Below are positions 22,601 to 32,460 of a stretch of 64,000 bases of DNA, piece by piece (the stretch's first letter is position 1; each line of letters opens with the position of its first letter). The notes under the pieces are model-generated. The model did no database searches. It was not told the DNA's origin and worked only from the letters and a program-made list of their open reading frames with translations. Source of the stretch: Cranoglanis bouderius (taxonomy: Eukaryota > Chordata > Actinopteri > Siluriformes > Cranoglanididae); assembly GCA_023630585.1 (NCBI GenBank), contig CM042545.1, positions 2,990,707-3,054,706 of the forward strand, read 5' to 3'. Made by a program: the position numbers and the translations under genes.

Positions 22601-23559
22601 TCAAAACACGTGATATCATTAAACCCTATCTTATACTGTTCCGAATACCCGACAGACTTCTGCAACGACACAGCTATGGTTTGCAGTTCTGTGAATGATT
22701 TTTGGGGGTTTAGAAAATGTGCCAGACAGATTGCAAAACACAGATTGTTAGACTTGTTCACGGGGCAGAACAGATTCATCCTATTCCTACTGATTACCTC
22801 GTTATGGGCTAGATCGCACACTTTTCGATAACCACCACCTTGTTTACTCCGTGCTATAGTTACTTTTAGATCTAAACTATTGTCAACCTGCACATCTGTG
22901 TTACTCTGCATAATCTTCTCGAGCTGATTTATGAATATGTCCACACAATAGTCGTTGCTAGGTGACAAGACTGCATTAACATCAGAGTTTAGACTAGGAC
23001 CGCTCAGCGTTATGTTAATCAACCCGCCATCCCCAGCCAACAGTCTGGAAAATGATACTATTTCCGCCATTATATCGTGTAGAAATATAGTGTATGTGGC
23101 CATGTCTACATCAGGTAGCACCCTTAGATTTATACGTCGATGTATCTCCACACTATTGAATCTAGGTCTCGCAACAATCGTGTATTCATCTATAACACCA
23201 CCCTCTCTTACAAGTTTGTCGATAGCATTGCGTGTTAACACTATATTTTGTGGTGTGTCGTGTGAATGATGCGATAGATCATCCACACACACCCCACCCT
23301 GTTGTGAATTTAAAATGTCAAATGAGTCTAATACCGAATCTGGATGTTGTTCTGTCCGGACAACCGACATTGATCTCACCATGTTTAATAAATTCACCAA
23401 CGTGTCGTTTGTAGATGTAGGTCTATTCATATCCTCTAGTGTCTGAATTAAATAACACAATGTTTCGGTGTTGGTACTCTGATCGCCTATGTCGTCTTGT
23501 CTAAATCTAGATACTCGTCCGTGATCACAACATTCCTCATCCCGACAACGTTTTGCCAT
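19616..23559 (-). pseudogene. Protein-primed family B DNA polymerase of Polinton 1, broken
   Basis: One gene of about 1,300 codons split by at least three lesions. The N-terminal open part (21802-23559, 585 aa) contains a C274...H360 pair in OTU-like context, a Cys/His-rich zinc region (about 377-490), and exonuclease motifs DFE (505-507) and NASGFD (559-564). It ends at an in-frame TGA (21802-21804). A frameshift with some missing sequence follows at about 21735-21740. The second part (19868-21628) carries polymerase motif A DFTSLYP (D254), motif B (K434 in INKLLLNSLWG) and motif C YSDTDS (530-535). A further in-frame TGA at 19868-19870 separates the last 83 codons. Catalytic residues are retained, so decay is recent. 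Confidence 0.93.
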
Positions 23560-23747
23560 TTTAAAAAAGAAATTTATTTAAACAACAACCATGATAACTG
23601 TAAACATAAAACAACGGTAAACAGTAAACAAAAACACTACCAAATAACGACTATCACAAACACACTACCACTAACAACTAACACTAATCACACGTTTTAT
23701 AATGATTGGGGTAAATATGTATATAAGGATTTTTTATTTTTCCCAAC
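23560..23747. other. Intergenic gap, Polinton 1 minus-strand block
   Basis: About 190 bp of AT-rich sequence with repeated CAAC/TAAC motifs between the polymerase start and the end of the upstream spliced gene. TTTATT near 23575 on the plus strand gives an AATAAA on the minus strand. No gene is seen. Confidence 0.6.
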
Positions 23748-24875
23748 TCACCCGAGTTTGTGTTTGAGCAAGTGTACAATCTCTTTTAACAAAACCGTTG
23801 TTAGTTTTTGATCCTCTGCTATTCGTCGGGTTTGGCGGCCGTACAATGTCTGTTTCGCTAAAATGTGGTTAAAATATATCCCGTATTGTTGTTGTGTAGC
23901 GGTTAAATCCCGAGCATAACAATCCTGCTTCTTTTCAAGAATATCCAAACGATCCTCAATGGGCTTGAGACAGATCCGTATCGTGTCGATTAAATGTTGA
24001 TTAACGTTTTCCGTTTCCCGACTGTATGCCTCCTGGTTTGATGGTAGAGGTTGTGTGTCGACATCCGTGATTTGCGTTTCTTCCTCCTCGTGCGCACGTA
24101 CCGGGGTAAACTCGACCGCATCCCATGATTCTAGCAGGTTGTCATCCCAGCTAATACCATCACACGTATTGTCGTCGGAAGACTTATCCGCGAACACCTC
24201 TGTGGTAAAAAGAACACTTGGTTATCGTATTAATTAGGTAAAAGCTAAAACAACATTTTTTACAACAAAGCATATATGCTACCTACCATCTGACACGCCG
24301 ATTGTCTCGCGCGTTTTCGGAAGGGGTTTGTCGATGGGTTTTCTGAATTAACTACACGACCAACAGACTCCGCGTGGATCTGCGCTATTGTAATCTCTTC
24401 ACACTCATCTGGTTTAAAAACGCTACGGATGATAGGCTGTGGTGTCTGATTATCGCATCCAGATACGCCAGTCTTGTTTACAAGACTTGATAAACCTACT
24501 GATGAAAACAGTCATATGACATAAGTACATTTTTAACATTTTTCAACAATCACGTAAACATTTTTCAACAACCATGTAAACATTACAATACCACATACAG
24601 AGTGGGGGGATATTCACACTCTCTCGCTGTGTCACGCGCTCTGAGACCGGTCTATCATACGGCTTCGATCCTACGGTCAGCCAAATAACAGACGCATTAA
24701 TACTATACATAACATCATACGTTATAATTACCACGTGGGTATGTGTACAACATTTATACGCACCGCTCGCTTGGTTCAGGTAACAAATCTCATCAACAAT
24801 AGCTTCAATTTCGTTCACATCACCTGGATTGTTAGAGAACCTGTTTAAGCATTTTACATCAGAACAACGTCTCAT
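23748..24875 (-). CDS. Predicted three-exon Polinton gene, coiled-coil-type protein
   Basis: Three minus-strand segments join in frame with canonical GT-AG introns. Exon 1 runs 24875-24764 (from the ATG of MRRCSDVKC), exon 2 24498-24287, and exon 3 24197-23748. Intron 2 (24286-24198, 89 nt) starts GTAGGT and ends CACAGAG. Intron 1 (24763-24499) starts GTGCGT and ends CATCAG. The frame is kept across both joints, giving about 257 residues. The first exon may extend up to 24923. The C-terminal exon has an acidic stretch (EEEETQ) and a heptad-like helical region (about the last 90 residues). No family is recognised. Splicing is inferred from frame continuity and splice-site shape only. Confidence 0.55.
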
Positions 24876-25522
24876 AATTCTTAACAACAACAATAATAAA
24901 AACATGATAATAAACATACTCACTGTTATGATAGACGGCCATCTTCTCTGGAAACACTCTTACAAACCAAACTAACAAAACTTCTCGGAAAACAGTTTGA
25001 GAGCGATGTTTCTCTACGCACACCCGAACGCATCGATCCGTCGGCGTGTCTAACCCCCGCGTTTTTAAAACAGCGGCTCTCAATACGCACACACATAGCG
25101 GGGTGTAAAAACTCATTAACATATAATGCTTCGTGAAACACACACACACACACACACACACATCCCATTAGCACCTATCACTTCGTGAAACATTAAACAC
25201 ACACACCTGGGAAATGCAACTCCACACAGACAGACAGAGGACAGGAAAAAAGTCATAAATGTACTGTCATAAATTACACATGTTCATGGGACCTTCACGA
25301 GAGTTCGTAATTACGCTTCTAGGGTCTTTAGGAGTTCACGGGACAGTCATTGTAATAGATAATTGCACTAAAAAAAACACAGATAAGTATACAAACCATA
25401 GCTCTTTAAACATTTTGTTTGTTTAAACATTAGACTCAGATCACAAACACGCACACGCACAGGGGCGGTAGAGGGGTAGGGGGACTGAAAAAGTGTGAAA
25501 TCCTTGGGATTACCCCCATTAC

Positions 25523-25554
<32 letters not shown>
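24876..25554. other. Non-coding inner-end region of Polinton 1 with decayed TIR-like repeats
   Basis: Contains (CA)n tracts at about 25140-25162 and 25526-25553, TCATAAATTACACATG motifs like those in the TIR, and TTTCACGA-type blocks also seen at 28618 and 28776 in Polinton 2. It looks like an older, decayed terminal-repeat segment. No credible gene; open frames here are dinucleotide artefacts. Confidence 0.6.
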
Positions 25555-25992
25555 GGCGGAACCTAACGACAACGCGACGTCGCTGGAAGCAACCCCACAG
25601 ATTTACGACAGTACCTGGCTGGATAAGTTTTGCATGAATTTGGGTTATCATAATATGTCGTTTCTTTCAACGCCTTATGGTAACGCCGGAACCACAGCCG
25701 GGTCAGCGGCCTATGGCGGGTTCGACGACACAGACGGCTGCACTCGCTCTGACGGCTTCAAAATCATAAAAGCAATAGTTGTGGTGCTTCTCGAACATTT
25801 AGTAAACAGAAAGCAGAAGGAGCTGTGTCTGGGGTGTGAAGTGGATCATCCGAGCCAACTTAGACATTCCTGTCTGTTCGAGCCTGACGCCTATTTTTTC
25901 GACGGCAACTTTGAGGAACTGTCACGGGATCTGATTAAACCCGGGCTTAAACACATCATAGCCCAAGCATTGAGCACGTGTGGTTTTAGGCG
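25555..25992 (+). pseudogene. Inverted fragment of the 223-aa Polinton ORF
   Basis: A 438-bp copy of 12108-12545 in plus orientation, abutting the right TIR, which carries the beginning of the same ORF in minus orientation. The junction lies at a shared AGGCG/CGCCT. The reading frame passes from the fragment into antisense TIR sequence and is meaningless there. This is a flipped segment at the inner end of the TIR. Confidence 0.88.
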
Positions 25993-26721
25993 TATTGCTG
26001 TAACAGCAGACAGTTGTAGATTCTTGAGACATTGTGGGCGTATGTTGTGACCGTGTCGATCCGCAGGCATTTTTAATCGTTGTTGTGATGCGGGGGCGGG
26101 CTTAAGAACCGATCTTCGGACATGGTAACATCCTGCTCCGAACGAAACAATAACGCCTTTACACTATACACATCCTTATGACGAAGGTTTGTTAAACTAA
26201 CGCTTTGTTTTTTCCGTGGCGCATAAGTTATGTTCTCACACAGTTCAAAGCCAATTCTAGGTGTTGAGGCAGACGCCGAACTTGTGCCGGTTTTAGGAGT
26301 TTGTGGGGCTGACATCGTGTGAGATTTTTTTTTTTTTGCAGTACGTCTTCTGCGTTATAACAATAACTATTTAAGTATCCTATTTAACAAGCCCTGTTTC
26401 AACACACACGTACGGCTCGCGCATAAACCTACGACATACAGACCGCGTTGGGGTATTTAACAGCGGTTTTCTCTGGCCACAACACACATACCGGTTGTAA
26501 AAACTCATTAACACACACACACACACACACACGCACACACATACACACACACAGAGAGAAGACTGGTGGGTCATAACTTACAAGTGGGGGTGAACTGGCA
26601 ATCAGGATGACATGAGGGGTCATAAATTACACATGTTCATGGACCTTCACGAGTCCATAAATTATACAATGTCAGGGGGTCATAAATCATTTTTTGACAT
26701 AAAGTATATGATATAACTACT
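25988..26721 (-). repeat. Polinton 1 right terminal inverted repeat
   Basis: About 734 bp, reverse complement of 11355-12096. It contains the second copy of the 80-aa ORF, a T-run at about 26326, a (CA)n tract at about 26513-26553, and ends GATATAACTACT. Only a few substitutions and run-length differences separate it from the left TIR. Confidence 0.92.
26073..26315 (-). CDS. Second copy of the 80-aa TIR ORF
   Basis: Mirror copy of the ORF at 11769-12011. It differs at about two residues (Phe for Ile at 23, Pro for Leu near 74). The reading frame is intact. Function unknown. Confidence 0.6.
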   Translation of the reverse strand: MSAPQTPKTGTSSASASTPRIGFELCENITYAPRKKQSVSLTNLRHKDVYSVKALLFRSEQDVTMSEDRFLSPPPHHNND

Positions 26722-27298
26722 CGTATACTAAGGCAGGTGCGTGTTTCTTTCGTTTTATAGCGTGATCGCGCACCACCCTGAGCATGCACTGTCTGTGCAC
26801 ATCGTTCAGTCCTGATGGCCATGAAAGCTCATTTCCGCAGATGGTAAGGGAAGCTTGGGGTTCTGTGTGTTTTTCAGTGTTGTTCCTCGCGGCCTTTTAA
26901 TTCAGCTAATTTCAAAACATCCCACTGAAGTTTCCCGTTCAAGCGCTTGTGTAAGTCCCTCTTGATAGACTCGTCGAGCGAACGCTGTAAATTCAGTGAG
27001 AGAGAGGGAGAGAGATTGGTTGATTCGACAGGCCCCACAGTCCAGCTCAGCTGGTGGCGGTAATGCGCCCAACTCCTGAGTCGGCATAAAACATCAAAGA
27101 AGAAGAAGAGAGCAGGCGCGCGGCTCTTGTAGTTTCAGTGGCTATTTAATTGTGGATTTGAATTGTTTTTAACGCACTAACAACTGAAGCAAGAAAAGTA
27201 TTGTGGAAGTAGTTGTAAATAGACTGTTCATTGTCACGCTTCCTTCTCTTGCAGCAATTTGATGTCCGATGTCAAGTTTTTATTTTTTTATTTTTTTA

Positions 27299-27349
<51 letters not shown>

Positions 27350-27628
27350 TTACAGGTGTATATGGCATTAGGGTTGGGCAAGAAGCTAAGATGCAATGTG
27401 CCTGTTGAAAACTGTAGGAAAAATGAAGACGAATACACATGCAGTAAAGTGGTGTGAAACCCATGAGCTGGCGAGCCGTGTGCTCCTGTATGAGTGCAGG
27501 TGGTGAGACAGATTCCTTGGACAAAGAGCTTTTACTGTCTGTATGCCTGCAAATTAGGAAGTGAGTGAATCAAGAACTGCTTGGGCTACAGCCTACAATA
27601 TAAATAGGCTGTAATAGAGCTCGTCACT
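26722..27628. repeat. 5S spacer remnant flanking Polinton 1 (right)
   Basis: Spacer resumes at CGTATACTAAGGCAGG (about position 1275 of unit 1) and runs through the GA tract, the GGTGGCGGTAATGCG retroposon-like tail, an (ATT)n tract (about 27304-27350), and a TATA-like box (about 27599-27606). About 670 bp of spacer present in intact units is missing between the two flanks of Polinton 1. Confidence 0.9.
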
Positions 27629-27738
27629 CATTACGGCCATACCACCCTGAGCACGCCTGATCTTGTCTGATCTCTGAAGCTAAGTAGGGTCAGGTCTGGT
27701 TAGTACTTGGATGGGAGACTGCCTGGGAATACCAGGGG
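27629..27738 (+). pseudogene. Diverged 5S rRNA pseudogene
   Basis: Clear 5S homology with many C-to-T type changes (GCACGCCTGATCTTGTCTGATCTC, TAAGTAGGGTCAGGTCTGG). The first bases are CATTACGG instead of GCTTACGG. The 3' end is lost: after AATACCAGG the sequence becomes GGAATACTTTCCCC. It is probably an inactive repeat copy. The CpG decay pattern suggests a methylated, silent unit. Confidence 0.88.
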
Positions 27739-27817
27739 AATACTTTCCCCTTTCAAAGTCTCTGCTGCAACTGTAAATTCAGAGAGAGACAGTGATTGGT
27801 TGATTCGACAGGCCCCA
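27739..27817. repeat. Short deleted 5S spacer and left target duplication of Polinton 2
   Basis: CTTTCAAAGTCTCTGCTGCAACT is followed directly by GTAAATTCAGAGAGAGAC, so most of the spacer is deleted. It ends GACAGGCCCCA; the last six bases, GCCCCA (27812-27817), are the left target-site duplication of Polinton 2. Confidence 0.85.
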
Positions 27818-28108
27818 AGTAGTTATATCACGCACTTTATGTCAAAAAATGATTTATGACCCCCCTGTCATATCATTTATGACCCCTCATGTCAGCCTGA
27901 TTGACAGTTCAGCCCAACATGTAATTTATGACCCCTCATGTCAGCCTGATTGACAGTTCAGCACAACCTGTAATTTATGACCCCTCATGTCAGCCTGATT
28001 GACAGTTCAGCACAACCTGTAATTTACGACCCCACCAGTCTTCTGTCTGTGTGTATGTATGCGCATGCGTGCGTGTGTGCGTGCGTGTGTGCGTGCGTGC
28101 GTACATAC

Positions 28109-28153
<45 letters not shown>

Positions 28154-28336
28154 TGTGTGTTAATGGTTTTTAAACCCCCGCTATGTGCGTTTTAAAAAAG
28201 CTAATGATTAAATAAATAGCTGTGGATAAAACATAGAAGAGGCTCCCTAATACCCATATGGCGTCTGGTCCACGAGTTCCCAAACCCTTAGAAGGACGAT
28301 GTGTATTTCACCAAGAATACGTGTTGAAATGAGTGG
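27818..28336 (+). repeat. Polinton 2 left terminal inverted repeat
   Basis: Pairs with 49447-50102. It contains about three copies of a roughly 52-bp minisatellite (CCTCATGTCAGCCTGATTGA core, 27890-28035), a GT-rich tract at about 28040-28160, then a non-repetitive part ending at the point where homology to the right end stops (GTGTTGAAATGAGTGG). Confidence 0.88.
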
Positions 28337-28587
28337 TGTCGGCTTTTGCGTCAGTGGGGGAAAACAGGGGTGTTATCAAAAAACCGAAGACCATCCCTTA
28401 AACCCACCCCCACGAACGTCTCTGTAAGGTACATAAATCACAAAAAGCTCATGTCACTGTCATGAAATATGTATAAATTATGACTCTAGTGTCACTCGCG
28501 AACGTGTGTGAATTATGACCCCCTTGAACTGACAGTTTGGCAAGCGCTGTAATTTATAACTTTTTCCCTGTATCCTGTCTGTCTGTC

Positions 28588-28618
<31 letters not shown>

Positions 28619-28731
28619 TTCACGAAAGCATTATATGTTAATGGGTTTTACACCCCTGCTATATGTGCGCGTCCTGAGAACTGATGTTTAAACATTGATT
28701 AAATAATCCCTGACCTTGCCTGTATCCTGTC

Positions 28732-28777
<46 letters not shown>

Positions 28778-28968
28778 TCACGACGCATTATATGATAATG
28801 AGATGAGTTTTACACACCTGCTATGTGTGTTGTGGCCTGAGAAAACCGCTGTTAAATACCCCAACGTGGTCTGTATGTCGTAGGTTTATGTGCGGGCCGT
28901 ACGTGTGTGTTGAAACAGGGTTGTTAAATAGGATACTTAAATAGTCGTTGTTATAACACAGAAGACGC

Positions 28969-29007
<39 letters not shown>

Positions 29008-29013
29008 CTCAAG
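28337..29013. other. Non-coding Polinton 2 leader with decayed terminal-repeat copies
   Basis: Contains GTCTGTCTGTCTG plus (GT)n tracts at about 28577-28618 and 28727-28773. Each is followed by a TTTCACGA block, suggesting two or three stacked degenerate terminal-repeat segments. The last part (28820-28975) matches the Polinton 1 TIR just upstream of the 80-aa ORF. An A30 run lies at about 28975-29004. No gene is seen. Confidence 0.65.
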
Positions 29014-29256
29014 ATGTCTGCCCCACACACTCCTAAAACCGGCATGAGTTCGGCGTCTGCTGCAACACCTAGAATTGGCATTGAGCTGAGTGAGAACATA
29101 ACTTATGCGCCACGGAAAAAACAAAACGTTAGTTTAACAAAGTTTCGTCATAATGATGTGTATAGTGTAAAGGCGTTATTGTTTCGTTCGGTGCAGGATG
29201 TTACCACGTCCGAAGATCGGTTCTTAAGAACGCCCCCGCATCACAACAACGATTAA
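29014..29256 (+). CDS. 80-aa Polinton ORF, Polinton 2 copy
   Basis: Homologue of the Polinton 1 TIR ORF (11769-12011) with about a dozen amino-acid differences. The frame is intact. Unlike in Polinton 1, there is no matching copy near the right end of Polinton 2. Confidence 0.6.
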   Translation: MSAPHTPKTGMSSASAATPRIGIELSENITYAPRKKQNVSLTKFRHNDVYSVKALLFRSVQDVTTSEDRFLRTPPHHNND

Positions 29257-29296
29257 AAACGCCTGCGGATCGACACGCTCACAACATACGCCCACA

Positions 29297-29968
29297 ATGT
29301 CTCAAGAATCTACATCTGTCTGTTGTTACAGCAACACGCCTGAGACCGCTCCGGCGGAACCTAACGACAACGCAATATCGTTGGAACCACAACCCCAGAT
29401 TTACAACAACACCTGGCTGGATAAGTTTTGTATGAATTTGGGTTATCATAATATGTCGTTTCTTTCAACGCCTTATGGTAACGCCGGAACCATAGCCGGG
29501 TCAGCGGCCTATGGTGGGTTCGACGACACAGACGGCTGCACTCGCTCTGACGGCTTCAAAATCATAAAAGCAATAGTTGTGGTGCTTCTCGAATATTTAG
29601 TAAACAGAAAGCGGAAGGAGCTGTGTCTGGGGTGTGAAGTGGATCATCCGAGCCAACTTAGACATTCCTGTCTGTTCGAGCCTGACGCCTATTTTTTTGA
29701 CGGCAACTTTGAGGAACTGTCACGGGATCTGATTAAACCCGGGCTTAAACACATCATAGCCCAAGCATTGAGCAGGTGTGGTTTTAGGCGACATCCCGAG
29801 AGAATTCAAAGTACTGTTGACAGTATTTTACACGAATTGTGGGAGGAAGTTTACATCGTGGAGAAGCTTCGTGAAGTCCGTGAGAAAATTGTGGATACCG
29901 TCAACGAGCAAATTGTATACGATGCTGTGGACTGTTGGAAATCAACCCCGCATACAAACCGTGTGTGA
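29297..29968 (+). CDS. 223-aa Polinton accessory ORF, Polinton 2 copy
   Basis: Intact and nearly identical in length and sequence to 12052-12723 (for example GYHNMSF against GCHNMSF). Conservation of an open 223-codon frame in two independently inserted elements supports its reality. It is followed after 6 bp by the first codons of the 157-aa ORF (from 29975), which is cut at about 30040. Confidence 0.75.
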   Translation: MSQESTSVCCYSNTPETAPAEPNDNAISLEPQPQIYNNTWLDKFCMNLGYHNMSFLSTPYGNAGTIAGSAAYGGFDDTDGCTRSDGFKIIKAIVVVLLEYLVNRKRKELCLGCEVDHPSQLRHSCLFEPDAYFFDGNFEELSRDLIKPGLKHIIAQALSRCGFRRHPERIQSTVDSILHELWEEVYIVEKLREVREKIVDTVNEQIVYDAVDCWKSTPHTNRV

Positions 29969-29974
29969 TACTGA

Positions 29975-30040
29975 AAATGGGGAACACGTGGTGCATAGCA
30001 GGTCTGACAAAGTATCTATTTAAACGACGTATTAGATGTG
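29975..30040 (+). pseudogene. Truncated start of the 157-aa Polinton ORF at the cargo breakpoint
   Basis: Begins ATGGGGAACACGTGG as at 12733 and matches Polinton 1 as far as GTATTAGATGTG, after which sequence changes abruptly to GAATTCTCCTTTCAG. This is the left junction between Polinton and host-type DNA. Confidence 0.85.
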
Positions 30041-30085
30041 AATTCTCCTTTCAGTGGATTTTCTGATTAACACATACATAATATT

Positions 30086-30121
<36 letters not shown>

Positions 30122-30576
30122 CTAATAGTATATAGTGTCATACAGATATTGCATTATTATTTTATTACATTATTACAGTAAAATACAGATAATACATTAT
30201 TAAATTATAATATATAATATATATAATTATATATAATATTTATTATATATAATTATTCTATATTATAACATTTATATTTTGGCAAATGGTTGTCCCTTTG
30301 AGTAAATAAATTGATGTGAACATCAGCAATATCTCCTTGTATCTTTTATTCACTGTAGAAATTACTGTAGAATAAATGTAATACTTATGATTAGCCGATA
30401 CACATACTGGCACTTTTTCCCCCACTTCAAGCACTGATAATAACTGTAAGAAGTCAGTAATAATTGTAATACCTTTGATAATGGGGTGTAATTTTCACCA
30501 CCGTAACAACAACAACAACAAAACCACCCCTGGAGCCTTGACGCCTCGAGAAATAACCTGTTTTAACAAACAAATA
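30041..30576. other. AT-rich sequence at left edge of the cargo
   Basis: Contains (TAA)n near 30090-30118, a TATATAAT-rich stretch at about 30200-30260 and no credible ORF. It resembles neither the Polinton nor the duplicated gene segment that begins at 30577. Origin unknown. Confidence 0.5.
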
Positions 30577-31098
30577 ACATGTTTTTTGAGCTGCTTCTCT
30601 TTGGATACTTGACAAACGACTCAGCTCCTGAGGCAGTAAGTGTCTTGTCAGGAGATTTAAAAGTGATGCTTGAATGTAGTTTCAGAACATGGTCTATTTT
30701 ATCTCATTTTGTTTTCCCATATTTTTAACCCTGATATTCCTAAAGTGTGAGGGAGGATTCTTGGAGAGTCTCTTTGCGTTCATCAGCATGTGGGATGTGG
30801 ACGTGTGGGAGCCTGCAGCAGAGCTGTACTTCACACTGCTTATTGTAAGTGTTGAATATCTTCTGATGCCATGATACGCAAATTCTCAGCGTTGTATCTC
30901 TAATTCAGTGACACTATGTTGGATTTGTGTGTGTGTGTGTGTGTGATTCGTCAATAGGATCAGCTGACAGTGCTTTGTGAAGTACTGTTTTCTCAGTCCC
31001 TGGAGCTCTACAGCGACCCAGCAGTCTTAGCCAGTGCAGTTTCACGGCTCCTCTGGCAGCATGTCCAGCTGATGATGGACACTTTGGAGAAGCTCTGA
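30577..31098 (+). pseudogene. Truncated mitoguardin-like gene copy (last three exons)
   Basis: Matches the last three exons of the complete gene at 39199-43470. The partial exon ends at 30635, the penultimate exon is 30746-30844 (99 nt, as in the full copy), and the last is 30958-31098 (141 nt, ending TGA). Splice sites and frames are intact. The copy starts in the middle of exon 13 (ACATGTTTTTTGAGC), so the first 12 exons are absent. It has few coding differences (Gly for Ala, Ser for Pro), implying a recent duplication. Confidence 0.85.
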
Positions 31099-32452
31099 GC
31101 AATGTCTTTCTCTCTACCCACCCCTCTGCCACCCTCAACCCCCCTTCCTCTTCATGCTTTATCTCTTTTAATTTGCACTTGATATTGTGGGATATTTGTT
31201 AGTTCCTGCTATCTCTTTTGACAAAAGTTCCTTGTTCTGTGGCAGAAAATGTCTTGACCTTTACAAAGTGCTGCCACCCAATACTCATTCCATAATTATA
31301 TTTAAAAAAAAAAAATCACCATAGCAGCAATTACAAGTTTTTTTATGTATTAAATTATACCATACGTGTAAACCTGTTCATAATTCGGCTAAGATTATGT
31401 GGAGCGTCTGCCCAACAATCCCCTGTGAAAAAGATGCTACTAAAGAAATGTATTATTGAAGAACATAGAGCGAGTACATACAAATGTCCTGATCACAACG
31501 TAACACATTCTTGCTACAATTAAACCCCCAAAATTCATATTTTCTTCCTTTGTTGCATTTCATATTTGTTCTTTTCCATCACTACTTTTCCCTACATTGC
31601 TCAAGCTCTCCACAAGTAAGTATAAATTAATTTAGTCCTTTTTGATTAACTTAGTATTTAAAAAAAAATATTTTCTTCATTAACAGGTCTGCACGGAAAA
31701 CCCAGGACTGAAGGACCAGTGCAACACATCATCCCTCATCCCTCAAGACTCATTCCTCATTACTCTATCCCTCAGTACTCTATCCCTCATTACTCTATCT
31801 CTATACCCATCACTCTTCTCCTATGAGTAGCCTAAAGATCCTGTACAGATGACAGCTGTAAATGGAATTGTGTGTAAATAGTTGTTACATAGTGCTTATA
31901 TAGTTTACTTTAATAAAGGTTTTCATTTCCTCCTATTTCAGCCTAATTGTGATTATTTTTGGTCATCAATGTATATAATAATCCTTTAAAAAGCAACACA
32001 ACACAAAATTAATTTCCAACTCATATGCAAATCTTTTTGAAGAATTTATGAAACTTAAATAGTACACTAAAATGTGAGAAATGACAAATAACAAATTTCA
32101 GATATTTATAGCCCTGGAAAATTTGATGATTGCCCCACCCCCAAAAAAGTCTGAAATTTTAAGATTATAGTCAGATAATCTAATTGTTGAGGACCAAAAA
32201 TCTCAGAGATTTTACACAGGAAATTACACCACTGTAGTACTTCGAGACTAAAAAGTCTGCACAGAGCAACTTCATGCACTTTAATGAGTTTTAATTTGGT
32301 CCTTGTAGAAATACAAAATAAATTAATTGGGAATAATAATCCCTACATTTTTCTCCAAGTGGATTTACCATATATTGTGCATGTGTATGGTTCATGTAGA
32401 CCAGTTTACCTCACAGCACCAAGGTCCCTGATTCGATCCTGAGCTCAGGATA
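31099..32452. repeat. Downstream sequence of the truncated gene copy (duplicate A, part 1)
   Basis: Parallel to 43471-44700 and 48235-48400. It contains the 3' UTR with an apparent UTR intron (GTAAGTATAAATT to TTCATTAACAG, about 31616-31686), a polyadenylation signal AATAAAGG near 31912, and then non-coding sequence. The last 60-70 bp (GATTCGATCCTG, about 32432) form the left half of a tRNA-type SINE. Confidence 0.75.
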
Positions 32453-32460
32453 CTGTTTAT
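32390..32460 (+). mobile_element. SINE, left half (split by a hAT-type element)
   Basis: CTCACAGCACCAAGGTCCCTGATTCGATCCTGAGCTCAGG resembles the head of common fish tRNA-derived SINEs. The B-box-like GATTCGATCC is present. The SINE continues at about 36791 after the hAT and LTR insertions. The last eight bases, CTGTTTAT, are the hAT target duplication. Confidence 0.6.

Larger units (their letters stand above)
11355..26721. mobile_element. Polinton 1 (Maverick / adintovirus-type element)
   Basis: A 15.4-kb element bounded by inverted repeats that begin AGTAGTTATATC and end GATATAACTACT. The family signature is complete: retroviral-type integrase with chromodomain, protein-primed family B DNA polymerase, FtsK/HerA-type ATPase, adenain-like protease, and major and minor capsid proteins. 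Genes lie in two convergent blocks. The polymerase carries two stops and a frameshift, and both capsid genes carry one frameshift, so the copy is not intact. Near identity of the terminal repeats implies recent insertion. Flanks do not form a target duplication: GATATA on the left and CGTATA on the right come from 5S spacer positions about 670 bp apart. Confidence 0.95.

Noticed and set aside
11349..26727. GATATA / CGTATA as the target duplication of Polinton 1
   Set aside because: Only four of six bases agree and the flanks come from different positions of the 5S spacer.
27890..28035. CRISPR-like appearance of the regularly spaced 52-bp repeats in the Polinton TIRs
   Set aside because: The units are contiguous tandem repeats with no variable spacers, in a eukaryotic transposon end.
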